From assembly GCA_012514035.1 (NCBI GenBank), contig JAAZBB010000076.1:18500-82499 (forward strand): a stretch of DNA of 64,000 nt, written 5' to 3'. The notes beneath the pieces were generated by a model. It was not told the origin of the DNA. It did no database searches and saw only the letters and a program-made list of their open reading frames with translations. Of the stretch, positions 16,725 through 25,705 are shown piece after piece. The first letter of the stretch is position 1. Each line of letters opens with the position of its first letter. Source of the DNA: Lentisphaerota bacterium. Lineage in GTDB: Bacteria; Verrucomicrobiota; Kiritimatiellia; CAIQIC01; Lenti-01. The position numbers and the translations under genes are program-made.

Positions 16725-18695
16725 CTACCACCGGTTCCAGCGCGGGGTGCGGGCATCTCCTCCGGCCTGGTCGATTTGAAGCAGGCTGGGATCGATTTCA
16801 TCCACAAATCGCGACGAGGAGCACAGCATGATGCCGCCGTCCCGGGCCTTGCGCATGCGCGGAACGCACAGCCAGAGGTAATCCTTGGCACGGGTGACGG
16901 CGACATAGAACAGGCGGCGCTCCTCGGCTTCGTTGGCGGCTTCCTCCAGCGATCGGGCCGCGGGAAACATGCCGTCGACGAGCCACAAAACGATGACCAC
17001 CTTCCATTCGAGCCCCTTGGCCTGGTGGATGGTCGTGAGGCGGATGGCGTGGGCGGGTTGGCCTTTGTGGCGATCCTGTTCGGCTTCCAGGTTGGTCAGC
17101 AGCGCCATCTCGTTCAGGAAAGCCGTGGTATTTTCATAGCGCGTGGAAAAAGTCATGAGTTCCTCGACATCCTCGAGGCGCTGGCGGGCGTTATCGAAGG
17201 TGTCTTCGGCATATTCCCCGTAGAAAGCCTCCACGAAGCGGAAGACCAATTCGTCTGGATGCTCGAGCACCGTCCCGTCTTCCTCGCCGGGCGGGAAGAC
17301 TTTCTGGAGAATATCCTGCCAGGGCAGTCGGGCCTCCGCGGGCAGCAGGTCGCCAAGCCGGGCGCGCTTGTCCGCATCGCGCAGGGAAAAACGCTCCCCA
17401 AGGGCTTTCCACAGCGACTGGGCTTTCTTGGGCCCGACCTTGGGAAACATCTCGACCAGCCGGGCAAAGGCCAGGCTGTCGGCGGGGTTGGCCGCCAGTC
17501 GCGGCAGGGTACAGACGTCCTTGATGTGGGCCTGCTCGAAAAAGCGCACCCCGCTCATCAGGACATAATCCATGCGGGCCCGGGCCAGTTCCATCTGCAG
17601 TTCCATCGAATGGTAATGCGAGCGGTAGAGCACCGCAATCTGGCCGGGGGCCGCCACGCCCGACTCCAGCAGGCGCCGGATCTTCTCAACCACGTACCGC
17701 GCCTGGTGGCTGCCGTCGGTCAAACGGACCAGAACCGGCTTGACGTCGGCGGGCCGCGTGGCGCGCAGAACCTTCTGATACTGCTCGGGATTGCCGGCAA
17801 TGACCTGGTTGGCCACCTCGAGAATCCCGGGCGTGCTGCGATAGTTTTCCTCAAGCTTGAAAATGCGTGCATCGGGATACCGCGCGCGAAACGAGAGGAT
17901 GTTTTGCACCTCCGCGCCGCGCCACGAGTAGATGCTCTGGAAATCGTCGCCGACGGCTAGCAGGTTGCGGTGCCGGCCCGCAATCAGATCCACGAAATCG
18001 GCCTGCAGCCGGTTGGTGTCCTGGTATTCATCCACCAGCACGTGCTGCATGCGTTCCTGGTACCGGACGCGCACGGCCTCCTGCTCGCGCAGCAGGCGCA
18101 GACCGTTGACCAGCAGATCGTCAAAATCCATCGCGTTCTGGGCACGCTTGCGCTGTTCATAGAGAGCATGCACCCGCAGGACGGCTTCGACATTCACCGC
18201 ATGCCCCTCGAAATGCGCCTGGACGACCGGTTCCAGGGGCGTGCCCCGATTGGCCGCCAGTCCGAACACGGAATTCAGAACCTGCGGCTTGGGAAACTTC
18301 TTGTCTTTGAGGCCCAGTTCGGTGATGCAGGCCCTGAGCAGGCGCAGGGAATCGTCCTCGTCGAGGATGGTGTAATCGCTGCCGTAGCCGAGCAGGGCGG
18401 CATGGCGGCGCAGCAGGCGGTTGGCCGTGTGATGGAAGGTTCCGCCCCACAGTCCGCCCACGTCTCCCCCGATCAAATGCGCGGCCCGCTCCAGCATTTC
18501 GCGCGCGGCGCGGTTGGTGAAAGTCAGCAGCAGGATGTGACGCGGATCCACGGCGCATTCCCGCACCAGCCAAGCCACCCGATGCGTCAGCGTGCGGGTC
18601 TTGCCCGTTCCGGCGGCGGCGATCACCAGCACAGGACCGGGCGGCGCCGTCACGGCGCGCAACTGCTCTTCGTTGAGGTGGCGGGCAAAATCCAT
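16725..18695 (-). CDS. UvrD/PcrA-type superfamily 1 ATP-dependent DNA helicase
   Basis: A 3'-5' DNA helicase of the UvrD/Rep/PcrA family, acting in repair or replication restart. The 656 residues include the Q-motif region LNEEQLRAV, Walker A AAAGTGKTRTL (about 27-37), motif Ia TFTNRAAREM, Walker B VDEYQDTN (about 219), motif III DDFQSIYSWRGA, motif IV EENYRST, motif V IHQAKGLEWKVV and motif VI RRLFYVAVTRAKD. The C-terminus is short and lacks the extended tail of E. coli UvrD, so whether it serves as UvrD, PcrA or Rep cannot be fixed. It is the last gene of the mnmA-led run, 13 bases after the YihY-type gene. Confidence 0.92.
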   Translation of the reverse strand: MDFARHLNEEQLRAVTAPPGPVLVIAAAGTGKTRTLTHRVAWLVRECAVDPRHILLLTFTNRAAREMLERAAHLIGGDVGGLWGGTFHHTANRLLRRHAALLGYGSDYTILDEDDSLRLLRACITELGLKDKKFPKPQVLNSVFGLAANRGTPLEPVVQAHFEGHAVNVEAVLRVHALYEQRKRAQNAMDFDDLLVNGLRLLREQEAVRVRYQERMQHVLVDEYQDTNRLQADFVDLIAGRHRNLLAVGDDFQSIYSWRGAEVQNILSFRARYPDARIFKLEENYRSTPGILEVANQVIAGNPEQYQKVLRATRPADVKPVLVRLTDGSHQARYVVEKIRRLLESGVAAPGQIAVLYRSHYHSMELQMELARARMDYVLMSGVRFFEQAHIKDVCTLPRLAANPADSLAFARLVEMFPKVGPKKAQSLWKALGERFSLRDADKRARLGDLLPAEARLPWQDILQKVFPPGEEDGTVLEHPDELVFRFVEAFYGEYAEDTFDNARQRLEDVEELMTFSTRYENTTAFLNEMALLTNLEAEQDRHKGQPAHAIRLTTIHQAKGLEWKVVIVLWLVDGMFPAARSLEEAANEAEERRLFYVAVTRAKDYLWLCVPRMRKARDGGIMLCSSSRFVDEIDPSLLQIDQAGGDARTPRWNRW

Positions 18696-18708
18696 GGCCA
18701 GGCCGGGC

Positions 18709-20037
18709 TCAGGCTCCCGGTTCGGGGGCGGCCGCCACCATGTCCGCCAGCGTCATGTCCCCGTAGCCATGGGCCAGGCCCGCGTCGATATTCCCGAGGG
18801 CTTTTTGGAGGGGGCCGTCCAGCCGCAGCGCGTTCTCCATCCCAGCCTCCCCGCCGCCCTCGCTCAGCAATTCCCCCAGCACGTCGCGGATGCGGATGGA
18901 AGCCGGGGCGCGCAGCAGGACGTAGCCGGCATCGCGGCTGGCGATCTGGGCCAGATAGCCCCGGCGCACCAGCATCGCCACCACGGAATTGATCAGGCGG
19001 ATGGGCGCCTTCTGCCGCCGCGCGAAGTCCGCGGCGTCGAAACAGCCCTCGCCGCCGCCCATGGCGCGGCCGGCCCCGCGCAGGATCATCAGGGCCACCA
19101 GGATGCGCACCCGCATGCTGGCCGTGTCCGCGGCGCTTTCCAACTGGTAGGTATCCGAATTCTGCAACGCGAACGAGAATTCGGCGCCCAGCAGCAGGAT
19201 GACCCAGGTCACGTACATCCACAGCATGAACACCGGCACCGCGGCAAACGCCCCGTAGATGCGGTTGTAGTTCGTGACGCCCACCTGCAGGACCGTGAAC
19301 ATCCGCATCCAGCCCAGGAACAGCAGGGTGGTCAACAGGCTGCTGACCACGGCGGGACGCAGCCGGACGCGGGTGTTGGGCACGAAAACATAGAGGAATC
19401 CGATGGCCAGCCACAGGATGGCGAATGCCGCCAGGTTTTGCGCCCAGGCATTGGCATCGATGCCCAGAAACTGCTGGTTGATGGCGATCCGGGCCTTCAA
19501 GGCTCCGACGAGGCCGATCAGTACCGGCACCAGTACCAGCACGCTGGTATAGTTCGCCACCTGCCGCAGCAGACTGCGGTTCTTGTCCACCCCCCAGACG
19601 CGGTTGAAACTCTTCTCCACATTGACCAGCAACAGCACGGCGGTCAGGACGAAAAACGCCAGGCCGATCCAGCCCAGGGCGGCGAAATTCGTCGTGTTGA
19701 CGATGTCGAGCACCTTCTGCACGAACTCCTGCCATTGCACGGGCATCTGGTTGAACCATTCCATCTGTGAGACGTTGGCCAGTTGTTCCTGCCCCATGCC
19801 AAACCCCTTGATCAAGGCAAACCCCACCGCCAGAATCGGAACCAGCGAGGCCAGGGTCACAAATGTCAGCGACGAGGCATGGACGGCGAGGTCGTCTTCG
19901 GCATAGCCCCGGAAAAGCAGGTGGCCGACGCGAATCAGACGGGCCGGCAGGCTGCCGCCGCCCTCGTCGCCCGGCAGCGAGCCGATCGCCCGCCGCGCGA
20001 AATCCTGAATCCGGCCCACTCGTTCCTTGACTGTCAT
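18709..20037 (-). CDS. YihY/BrkB-family membrane protein with C-terminal winged-helix-like domain
   Basis: A 442-residue inner-membrane protein of the YihY (BrkB, formerly mislabelled RNase BN) family, whose biochemical role is unsettled. About six membrane segments lie between residues 40 and 290, with the family's early motif DDLAVHASSLTFVTLASLVP and the later Y.RIYGAFAAVPVFMLWMYVTWVILL region. Beyond the membrane part is a soluble tail of about 140 residues, with FARRQKAPIRLINSVVAMLVRRGYL followed by a beta-hairpin-like stretch, resembling an Rrf2-type winged helix. The ATG at 20037 overlaps the stop of the upstream transporter gene (ATGA). Confidence 0.85.
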   Translation of the reverse strand: MTVKERVGRIQDFARRAIGSLPGDEGGGSLPARLIRVGHLLFRGYAEDDLAVHASSLTFVTLASLVPILAVGFALIKGFGMGQEQLANVSQMEWFNQMPVQWQEFVQKVLDIVNTTNFAALGWIGLAFFVLTAVLLLVNVEKSFNRVWGVDKNRSLLRQVANYTSVLVLVPVLIGLVGALKARIAINQQFLGIDANAWAQNLAAFAILWLAIGFLYVFVPNTRVRLRPAVVSSLLTTLLFLGWMRMFTVLQVGVTNYNRIYGAFAAVPVFMLWMYVTWVILLLGAEFSFALQNSDTYQLESAADTASMRVRILVALMILRGAGRAMGGGEGCFDAADFARRQKAPIRLINSVVAMLVRRGYLAQIASRDAGYVLLRAPASIRIRDVLGELLSEGGGEAGMENALRLDGPLQKALGNIDAGLAHGYGDMTLADMVAAAPEPGA

Positions 20038-21491
20038 GGTTTCCGCCTTTCCAAGGCCTCCCCGCCGCCCGCCTCCCCGGCCGCCCCCAGGGCCAGTTCC
20101 CGCAGCAGATCGTACCCCAGGGCCAGCAGCACCGGCCCAAGAAACAACCCAATGAAACCAAACGCGATCATGCCGCCGGCCACGCCGATCACCATGATCG
20201 CAAACGGCACGCCCTCCTCCGTCCGCCGGACCCGGTCGGAAGCGCCCGCCACGGTTTCCGGCACCCAGCGCCGCACGGCCGAAACCAGGAAGGGCGAGGC
20301 CAGCAGCAACCCGCAGGCGAACAGAAACAACCAGAGCCCGTTGATCAACGGGCCGGTCGCAAACAGCCAGATGCTCCCGCCAAGGAACGCCACCACGCCC
20401 GCCGAGGCGAAGGGGGTCAGCCCCACCGCCGCCGCCACGGCCACCCCGATGAGCCAGGGCAGGCCCGCAAAAGCCATCCCCGCGCCCACCAACAGGCCTG
20501 TGATGGCCCCCAGCGCCAGCGCCCGGCGGCGCCGCCAGACGACTCCGAAATCCCATGAACCCGCAATCAGGATTGGCCGCACCACGTTGTCGATGCCGCT
20601 GATGATCACGCCGCCATACAGCAGCAGGCCGATGCCCGCGCCAATGCGTTCATTCCCCAGCAGCCACAGTCCCAGCGGGATCCACACCAGCGGCGGCCCC
20701 AGGGGCAGCATCCCCAGCACGAAAACGATCGCCGTGAACAGGGGGATGTTGGGCACATCAAACAAGGTGAATCCGATCGCCGCGGCCACGGCCTGCGCAA
20801 ACGCCGTGCCGACCGTTCCGCGCACCACGGTATTCAGGGTCAGTTCCATCCGCTGGCGCAGGCGCGCCATGAAGGGCCCCGCCAGCCGTTCCATCAAGGC
20901 TGTCCCCGTGTCGGCCACCGCCTCGCCGCGCAGGTAGAAGAAAAACAGGAAGATCAGGCTGAAGACGATCTGGAAGAGCCCGGCGCCGATGCTCACGCCC
21001 CGCTGCACCAGCCAGGCCACGGCAACCTTCGAGGCGTTCGCCGCCCAGCCCGTCAGGCGTGCCGTATCGCTGAACAGCTCTTCCAACGCGGTCCGGACCG
21101 GCTCCACATACTGGCTGAAAAACGGATGGGCCTGGAGCGCGGCCATCAACCGGGGAAAGCCCGTTTCCCGCAGGTCCTGGAACCGGCCCACCCCCCACGC
21201 CACCACATCCAGCGACGAGGCCGCCAGCATCCACAGCGGGATCACCAGCACCAGGGTTGCCATCAGCGTCATCAGGCCGGCCGCGACCAGCGGGTTGCCT
21301 CCCGCCAGCCGGCGCTTCACAAACTCGAACACCGGCCAGGAGGCGAAGGCCAGGATCGCCGCCCAGAGAATCGCCGACACGAACGGCTTCAGGACCAGCA
21401 GGCAGAAAAAGACCAGCAACCCCACCAGGGCCACTCCCGCGGCCTGTTCGATCATTTTCCGGTTCTTGAGAGACAAGGATTCCATCGGCAT
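20034..21491 (-). CDS. AI-2E family (TqsA/PerM-like) transporter
   Basis: A 485-residue polytopic membrane protein of the AI-2E exporter family, members of which export autoinducer-2 or act as ion or solute permeases. The N-terminal pair of helices (about 25-75), the long periplasmic-type middle domain and the C-terminal helix cluster containing GxLPLGPPLVWIPLGLWLL and NVVRPIL are characteristic. It is longer than the usual 350-380 residues because of extra C-terminal membrane segments (about 330-480). The start may be the ATG at 21491 or at 21485; neither has a strong ribosome site. It follows mnmA by 30 bases and overlaps the YihY-type gene by 4. Substrate unknown. Confidence 0.85.
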   Translation of the reverse strand: MPMESLSLKNRKMIEQAAGVALVGLLVFFCLLVLKPFVSAILWAAILAFASWPVFEFVKRRLAGGNPLVAAGLMTLMATLVLVIPLWMLAASSLDVVAWGVGRFQDLRETGFPRLMAALQAHPFFSQYVEPVRTALEELFSDTARLTGWAANASKVAVAWLVQRGVSIGAGLFQIVFSLIFLFFFYLRGEAVADTGTALMERLAGPFMARLRQRMELTLNTVVRGTVGTAFAQAVAAAIGFTLFDVPNIPLFTAIVFVLGMLPLGPPLVWIPLGLWLLGNERIGAGIGLLLYGGVIISGIDNVVRPILIAGSWDFGVVWRRRRALALGAITGLLVGAGMAFAGLPWLIGVAVAAAVGLTPFASAGVVAFLGGSIWLFATGPLINGLWLFLFACGLLLASPFLVSAVRRWVPETVAGASDRVRRTEEGVPFAIMVIGVAGGMIAFGFIGLFLGPVLLALGYDLLRELALGAAGEAGGGEALERRKP

Positions 21492-21521
21492 TGATTTAGC
21501 AGAACCGGCCGGCCACCGCAC

Positions 21522-22628
21522 TCATATTCGGGCAGTCCGTTGGATCACGCCCGACACCAGCACCCGGTCGTCATCGTAGAATACCGCGATCTGTCCCGGC
21601 GTCACGGCCAGCTGCGGCTCATCGAATTCCACCTGCAGGCCATCGTCTGCCGCCGTCACCGCCGCCAGCGCCGCGGGGTGCCGCTGGCGGATCTGGACCC
21701 GGCAGCGAAAAGCCGTTGAAGGCATGGCGGCCAGCGCCACCCAGTTCAGGTCCCGGGCAACCAGATGGCGGGAATACAGTTCCGCGCGCGGTCCCACCAC
21801 CACGCGGTTGCGGGCGGCATCGATCTCCAGCACATACCACGGCGCCCCCCCCCCGCCCAATTCCAGGCCTTTGCGCTGTCCGATCGTGTAATGGATGATG
21901 CCCCGGTGCCGCCCCAGTACCCGGCCATCCTTCGTCGTGAAATCCCCCGGACGCGCATCGCCGTTCCGGAACAGCACCGAGTAATCCTCGCATTCGATAA
22001 AATCCTGACTCTCCGCCCTTTCCGCCAGATCGGCCCAACCCAGCTCGCGTGCGATCGCCTTCACCTCGTCCTTCTGCAGGTCGCCCAGCGGGAAGATCAA
22101 CCCCGCCAGTTGATCCTGAGCGAGGCGGGCCAGGAAATAGGACTGGTCCTTGCCCGCGTCCCGGCCCCGCAGAAGCTGCCAGCGCCCGCGCGTATCGTCA
22201 TAATTCGTCCGGGCATAGTGCCCCGTGGCAAACTTATCGAACGCCACCCCTTGCGCCCGCGCCTGCTCGAGCAGGAACCCGAACTTCATCCGCTGATTGC
22301 AGCGAACGCACGGATTCGGCGTCCGTCCCGCCAGATATTCTTCCCGGAAATAGTCCAGCACGGTCCGCCGGTACTCTTCCGCCAGGGCCACCACTTGATG
22401 TTCGATGCCCACCCGCGCCGCGACCTCGCGCGCCGCTTCCAGATCCCGCGCCTCCCCCGGTCCAAAACAGCCCGAAATCCCCAGATCCGGAATCGGTACC
22501 GCTCCGTCCCAGATGCTCATGGTCAGGCCGATCACCTCCCATCCGGCACGCTTCAGCCGCCAGGCGGCGACAGCCGAATCCACGCCGCCGCTCAGGCCCA
22601 CCGCCACGCGCTGCCGCTTCTTGTTCAT
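21522..22628 (-). CDS. mnmA: tRNA-specific 2-thiouridylase MnmA
   Basis: MnmA thiolates uridine 34 of tRNA-Lys, -Glu and -Gln using ATP and sulfur relayed as a persulfide. The 368-residue product has the PP-loop GLSGGVDSA (about 11-19), the catalytic-cysteine segment TPNPCVRCNQRMKFG and ATGHYAR. KDQSYFLARL is also present, as is the C-terminal beta-barrel. The second catalytic cysteine region is unusual: the typical ESQ-E-I-C-F is ESQDFIEC here, so the only nearby Cys is shifted by two residues. I chose the ATG at 22628 because the upstream residues are unrelated to the family. It heads a minus-strand run with the transporter, YihY-type and helicase genes. Confidence 0.93.
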   Translation of the reverse strand: MNKKRQRVAVGLSGGVDSAVAAWRLKRAGWEVIGLTMSIWDGAVPIPDLGISGCFGPGEARDLEAAREVAARVGIEHQVVALAEEYRRTVLDYFREEYLAGRTPNPCVRCNQRMKFGFLLEQARAQGVAFDKFATGHYARTNYDDTRGRWQLLRGRDAGKDQSYFLARLAQDQLAGLIFPLGDLQKDEVKAIARELGWADLAERAESQDFIECEDYSVLFRNGDARPGDFTTKDGRVLGRHRGIIHYTIGQRKGLELGGGGAPWYVLEIDAARNRVVVGPRAELYSRHLVARDLNWVALAAMPSTAFRCRVQIRQRHPAALAAVTAADDGLQVEFDEPQLAVTPGQIAVFYDDDRVLVSGVIQRTARI

Positions 22629-22719
22629 CCGGGGTATTCTATCCCGTCCCCCGCATCCTGCTACCCTAAATCTCTCATTGTCGCCCCGCCGCCTTTTTCG
22701 TAGGGTTTCCGGCGCACCC

Positions 22720-24156
22720 ATGCAAGCGCCTCGCGACAATTTCGATGCCCTGTGCAGCATCCTGGCCGGCGTGACCGACGCGGTAGCCGCCTTTCTGGGA
22801 GTGTTGCTGGCCACGTGGATCCGCTTCGACTCCGGACTGGTGCCCCTCCATCACCGTGAAATCTTTCCGCCGCGGGTCATGTATGTGGCCGCCGCAATTG
22901 CGTTGGCGCCCATGCTGGTGTTCATTTTCCGGCAAGTCGGGCTCTACATCCGTCCGCAACTGGGTCCGTTCGGGGACAAGCTGCCGCGCATTGTGCGCGG
23001 GGTGGCGATTACGCTGTTGGTGGCACTGGCGCTCTCGTTCGTGGTACGCCCCGCCGACTGGCCGCCCTATTCGCGTGCCGTGGCCTTCATCTCGTTTTTT
23101 ACGGTCCTGGCGCTGGTGCTGCTGGAGCGCTTCGCTCTGTTCCGGATTGAGCTGCACTGGGCCCGCCGGACTGCGCCCATCCGCCGCATACTGATCATCG
23201 GGGTGGACGAGCTGGCCGCGCGCATTCGCCGCGCGCTGGAACGCGAGCCGCGCCTGCGCTCGCGCCTCGGCGGCTACCTCCTGCCCGCCGACCCCGGCGG
23301 CCGCCAGATCTCCCTCTCTCCCTCCATCTCCCCTGACCTGGTCAAGGGCAGCATCGGCGAACTGGAAAAAGTCGTGGCCACCGAGCAGATCGACGAAGTG
23401 ATTCTGGCCGATCCCGGCATTTCCCGGCACCGCCTGACGCAGATCCTGTTCCACTGCGAACGCAATCTCATTCCCTTCCGCATGGTGCCCGACCTTTATG
23501 GGGTGCTGACCTCGCGCGTGCGGGTCAACCACATTTCCGACATCCCCCTCATCGGCATGGCAGCCTGGCCCCTGGATGCCTTCTGGAACCGGGTTCTCAA
23601 GCGCGCGGAAGACATCGCGGGCGCAGTGCTGGGCCTGCTGGCCAGCGCACCTGTCATCCTGCTCATCGCTCCGCTGATCAAGCGCAGCTCCCCCGGCCCT
23701 GTGTTCTATCGCCAGACCCGCTGCGGCATCGCGGGCCGGTCGTTCACCATCTACAAGCTGCGCACCATGCCGGTGGACGCCGAGGAGGAGACCGGCCCGG
23801 TCTGGGCGCGGCCTGACGATCCCCGCCGGACCACCATCGGCCAGTTCCTGCGCCGGTGGAATCTCGACGAATTGCCCCAGTTCTGGAATGTTCTCAAGGG
23901 CGACATGTCTTTGGTCGGCCCCCGTCCGGAACGGCCCCATTTCGTCGAACAGTTCAAGGATGACATCGGCCACTACATGACGCGCCATGTGTCCCGGCCC
24001 GGCATGACTGGCTGGGCACAAGTCAATGGCCTGCGCGGCAATACGTCCATTCAGGATCGCATCCAATACGATCTGTACTACCTGGAAAACTGGTCGCTGG
24101 CCTTCGATCTTAAAATCCTGATCCAAACCCTCTTCAGCCGCCAAAACGCGTACTAG
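22720..24156 (+). CDS. Polyprenyl-phosphate sugar phosphotransferase (WcaJ/WbaP-like)
   Basis: This 478-residue inner-membrane enzyme transfers a sugar-1-phosphate from a nucleotide sugar to undecaprenyl phosphate, the first step of exopolysaccharide or O-unit assembly. It has four to five N-terminal membrane helices, a central Rossmann-like domain starting about residue 150 (RRILIIGVDELAARI) and a C-terminal bacterial sugar transferase domain (about 290-478). That domain contains [48 protein letters not shown] and PGMTGWAQVNGLRG. The start at 22720 leaves a divergent 91-bp spacer to mnmA. It is followed 21 bases later by a GT2 glycosyltransferase. Which sugar is used cannot be read from sequence. 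Confidence 0.93.
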   Translation: MQAPRDNFDALCSILAGVTDAVAAFLGVLLATWIRFDSGLVPLHHREIFPPRVMYVAAAIALAPMLVFIFRQVGLYIRPQLGPFGDKLPRIVRGVAITLLVALALSFVVRPADWPPYSRAVAFISFFTVLALVLLERFALFRIELHWARRTAPIRRILIIGVDELAARIRRALEREPRLRSRLGGYLLPADPGGRQISLSPSISPDLVKGSIGELEKVVATEQIDEVILADPGISRHRLTQILFHCERNLIPFRMVPDLYGVLTSRVRVNHISDIPLIGMAAWPLDAFWNRVLKRAEDIAGAVLGLLASAPVILLIAPLIKRSSPGPVFYRQTRCGIAGRSFTIYKLRTMPVDAEEETGPVWARPDDPRRTTIGQFLRRWNLDELPQFWNVLKGDMSLVGPRPERPHFVEQFKDDIGHYMTRHVSRPGMTGWAQVNGLRGNTSIQDRIQYDLYYLENWSLAFDLKILIQTLFSRQNAY

Positions 24157-24177
24157 AGCCCCTGCCCCCGCATCAAC

Positions 24178-24882
24178 ATGCCCAAACCGCCCCTCAAATC
24201 CTGCATCCTCATCCCCGCATACCGGGAAGAAGCCCACATCGCCCCTGTCGTCCGCGAGGTCCTGGACTACTGTTCCGATGTGATCGTCATCGATGACGGT
24301 TCCCCCGATGAAACCGCCAAGATGGCCACCGCGGCCGGGGCAACCGTGCTGGCGCACGTGCGCAACCAGGGCAAAGGCGCCGCCCTGCAGACCGGTTTCG
24401 ATCACGCCCGCGAGCAGGGCTTCGACCTCGCCATCACCCTGGATGCCGACGGCCAGCACGCCCCGTCGGACATTCCGGCTTTTCTTCAGGCCTGGGAGCG
24501 CACCCGCAGCCCGGTCATTGTCGGCAACCGCATGGGCAGCGTGGACCGCATGCCCTGGCTTCGCCGCGTTGTGAACCGGTTCATGTCCTACCTGTTGTCG
24601 CGCGTGATGGGCCAGTACGTGCCCGATACCCAATGCGGATTCCGCCTCTACCACCGCTCGGCCTTCCCCGAAGCCCTCTACGATAAACACTCCCGCCGCT
24701 TCGCCGCCGAATCGGAAATCCTGCTGCGCCTCTCGCTCCAGGGGCGCAAGATCGACGCCGTCGCCATCCAAACCCTCTACGGCGATGAACGCAGCAAGAT
24801 CCGGCCCTTCGCCGACACCCTCCGCTTCCTCTGCATGCTGCGCCGATTTCGCAAAATCAAAAAGGAATTTCTCAACCCATGA
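24178..24882 (+). CDS. Family 2 glycosyltransferase, DPM1-like
   Basis: A 234-residue soluble or membrane-associated GT-A glycosyltransferase. It starts with ILIPAYREEAHIAPVVREV, then has VIVIDDGSPDET and the metal-binding DAD motif in ITLDADGQHAPSDI (about residues 99-101). NQGKGAALQTGFDHA also resembles dolichyl/polyprenyl-phosphate mannose synthases. There is no C-terminal membrane pair, so it is of the short DPM1 form. It probably charges a polyprenyl phosphate or extends the glycan begun by the adjacent glycosylphosphotransferase; donor and acceptor are unknown. Its stop overlaps the next start by 4 bases (ATGA). Confidence 0.9.
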   Translation: MPKPPLKSCILIPAYREEAHIAPVVREVLDYCSDVIVIDDGSPDETAKMATAAGATVLAHVRNQGKGAALQTGFDHAREQGFDLAITLDADGQHAPSDIPAFLQAWERTRSPVIVGNRMGSVDRMPWLRRVVNRFMSYLLSRVMGQYVPDTQCGFRLYHRSAFPEALYDKHSRRFAAESEILLRLSLQGRKIDAVAIQTLYGDERSKIRPFADTLRFLCMLRRFRKIKKEFLNP

Positions 24883-25625
24883 AACGCCTCCTTGCCCTCG
24901 TCCTCATATCCCTCTGCGCCATGGTTGGCGCGGCTCCGGCGCCCCTGAACCCGGATTCCCTGGACCCGGAACCCGCGATCCTGGAACGCGCCAGCGCCGA
25001 TCGCGCCGTGGCCGTCCCCCACCGCAGCACCGGACAGAAAATCGCTGACCAATTGCGGCAGATGGGTGTTTCCAAGGATGGCGTGATTGTCGCCATTTCC
25101 ACGCTCCCCATCGTCGAACTCCGCGGTGCTATCCCCGTCGGCCATGTCCTGCTGCCCGATGCCAACAAATCCACCCGCCTGGGCCGGGATGACCTGCAAC
25201 GCTCAACGCGGATCTTCCTCTGGGCGGTCCTTGGCAACATGCTGCCTGTCCCGTTCATCCTGCTGCTCCTCGGCCCGTTGTCCAATTTGTGCATGCGAGT
25301 TCCCATCGGCCGGCGGTTCTTTGAATGGCTGTTCGCCCGCACCCGTCGCAAAACGGCCGACATCGAAAAATATGAAACCCTCGGCCTGACGGTCTTCGTG
25401 GCCATCCCCCTGCCCGCAACCGGCGCGTGGACCGGCGCCATGGCCGGTTGGTTGCTGGGCATGAGCTTCGCCCATTCCATGCTCTCCATTTTCCTGGGCG
25501 TGCTGATCGCCGGCGTCATCATGACGGCCCTGGCCCTGCTCGGCTGGATCGGGGCGACCATTGCCGGCATTGTGCTCCTTGTCATGTTTGTCGGCGTGCT
25601 GGCCAAAATCCTCCAACGGCCCTGA
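24879..25625 (+). CDS. COG2426 small multidrug-export-type membrane protein
   Basis: A 248-residue membrane protein. An N-terminal signal-like segment (1-18) is followed by a soluble stretch, then motifs of the COG2426 family: STLPIVELRGAIPVG, WAVLGNMLPVPFILLLLGPL, and GLTVFVAIPLPATGAWTGAMAGWLLGM. Four membrane segments can be counted. Annotated names in this family (small multidrug export) are weakly supported, and transport has not been shown for most members. It is translationally coupled to the glycosyltransferase gene upstream, so a role near the cell envelope glycan pathway is possible. Confidence 0.85.
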   Translation: MKRLLALVLISLCAMVGAAPAPLNPDSLDPEPAILERASADRAVAVPHRSTGQKIADQLRQMGVSKDGVIVAISTLPIVELRGAIPVGHVLLPDANKSTRLGRDDLQRSTRIFLWAVLGNMLPVPFILLLLGPLSNLCMRVPIGRRFFEWLFARTRRKTADIEKYETLGLTVFVAIPLPATGAWTGAMAGWLLGMSFAHSMLSIFLGVLIAGVIMTALALLGWIGATIAGIVLLVMFVGVLAKILQRP

Positions 25626-25705
25626 TCCGCCCCCCCCCCACGATTCTGCGCTCGCCACGCCCCGGCCAGGGTGCCAGAATGCCGGCCTCAAACCGGGAGC
25701 CTGCC

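Noticed and set aside
18709..20037. Ribonuclease BN (older name for the YihY family)
   Set aside because: That name came from an error; RNase BN activity belongs to RNase Z family (ElaC), and this is a membrane protein without nuclease motifs.
22678..22706. TTGTCG-N17-TAGGGT promoter-like pair before the gene at 22720
   Set aside because: The -10 would leave only about 7 bases of leader before the start codon, too short for ribosome loading.
22675..24771. A 698-codon open frame on the minus strand opposite the glycosylphosphotransferase and GT2 genes
   Set aside because: It crosses two real genes and their spacer and has shadow composition.
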